Positions 12,640 to 12,661 of a DNA stretch of 12,661 nucleotides are shown here, one piece after another. The position numbers and the translations under genes are program-made. How positions within the stretch are numbered: position 1 is the stretch's first letter; each line of letters begins with the position of its first letter. This DNA is from Verrucomicrobiota bacterium (GTDB lineage Bacteria > Verrucomicrobiota > Verrucomicrobiia > Limisphaerales > UBA9464): the NCBI GenBank assembly GCA_947464705.1, contig CANHYD010000027.1:1-12661 (forward strand), written 5' to 3'. The notes beneath the pieces were generated by a model that did not search any database, was not told the DNA's origin, and saw only the letters and a list, made by a program, of their open reading frames with translations.

Positions 12640-12661
12640 TCCCCGCCTCGCCCGGTCGCCC

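Larger units (their letters stand above)
12411..12660. repeat. Tandem repeat of about 113-115 bases, two copies (135-137 base period)
   Basis: Copy 1 is 12411-12523 and copy 2 is 12546-12660, separated by a 22-base spacer. Each begins CGTCCCTACCAGA(C/T)CAGCGG and ends GCCCGGTCGCC. Each contains a small GGGCC/GGCCC hairpin (12429-12442, loop TCGT; 12564-12577, loop TCCT), then CCATGAGCGG and a REP-like hairpin. Differences are concentrated in loops and linkers. The array reaches the window edge and may continue. Confidence 0.88.

Overview
This is a GC-rich bacterial window. Its gene content (YicC-Gmk-CoaC core block, an NtrC-type two-component pair, hopanoid-type genes hpnD and hpnK) and its abundant GTAG-headed hairpin repeats suggest an environmental Gram-negative lineage. 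Verrucomicrobiota (Limisphaerales/Pedosphaera-like) is my best guess; this rests on recalled family resemblance and was not searched.

Layout. (1) 1-555: the 3' part of a conserved protein of uncertain function, followed by about 510 bp of repeat-rich intergenic DNA holding four REP-like hairpins. (2) 1070-2008: a nucleotide-sugar epimerase (extended SDR), closed by a strong hairpin terminator at 2030-2059 that also serves the convergent gene. (3) 3186-2116 (minus strand): a putative lipoprotein esterase of the Fes/enterochelin-esterase-like alpha/beta-hydrolase group. (4) 3187-3748: a G-rich intergenic region with six degenerate copies of a GGGGACAGGCTG repeat. (5) 3749-12374: one continuous plus-strand block of ten genes, yicC, gmk, coaC, sensor kinase, sigma-54-dependent response regulator, small membrane protein, hpnD, hpnK, half-size DMT (EamA-type) transporter and apbE. 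Largest gap is 59 nt, and five junctions are 4-nt stop/start overlaps. (6) 12375-12661: tandem, alternating-orientation REP hairpins running off the end of the window.

How the genes fit together. yicC-gmk-coaC is the widely conserved RNA/nucleotide/coenzyme A housekeeping block, here without rpoZ between gmk and coaC and without a CoaB domain on CoaC. The following genes look like a translationally coupled unit in which a polytopic membrane histidine kinase and a complete sigma-54 activator precede genes for squalene-type isoprenoid synthesis (hpnD), lipid-linked sugar deacetylation (hpnK), a possible small flippase subunit, and flavinylation of exported proteins (apbE). A link between the kinase pair and membrane-lipid genes is my inference from coupling. 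A consensus-quality sigma-54 -24/-12 site lies inside yicC, upstream of these genes.

The most unusual non-coding content is a family of hairpins with an invariant GTAGGG head, variable but self-complementary stems and a three-base loop. They occur at both ends of the window and match the known architecture of REP/REPIN elements mobilised by RAYT (TnpA-REP) proteins.
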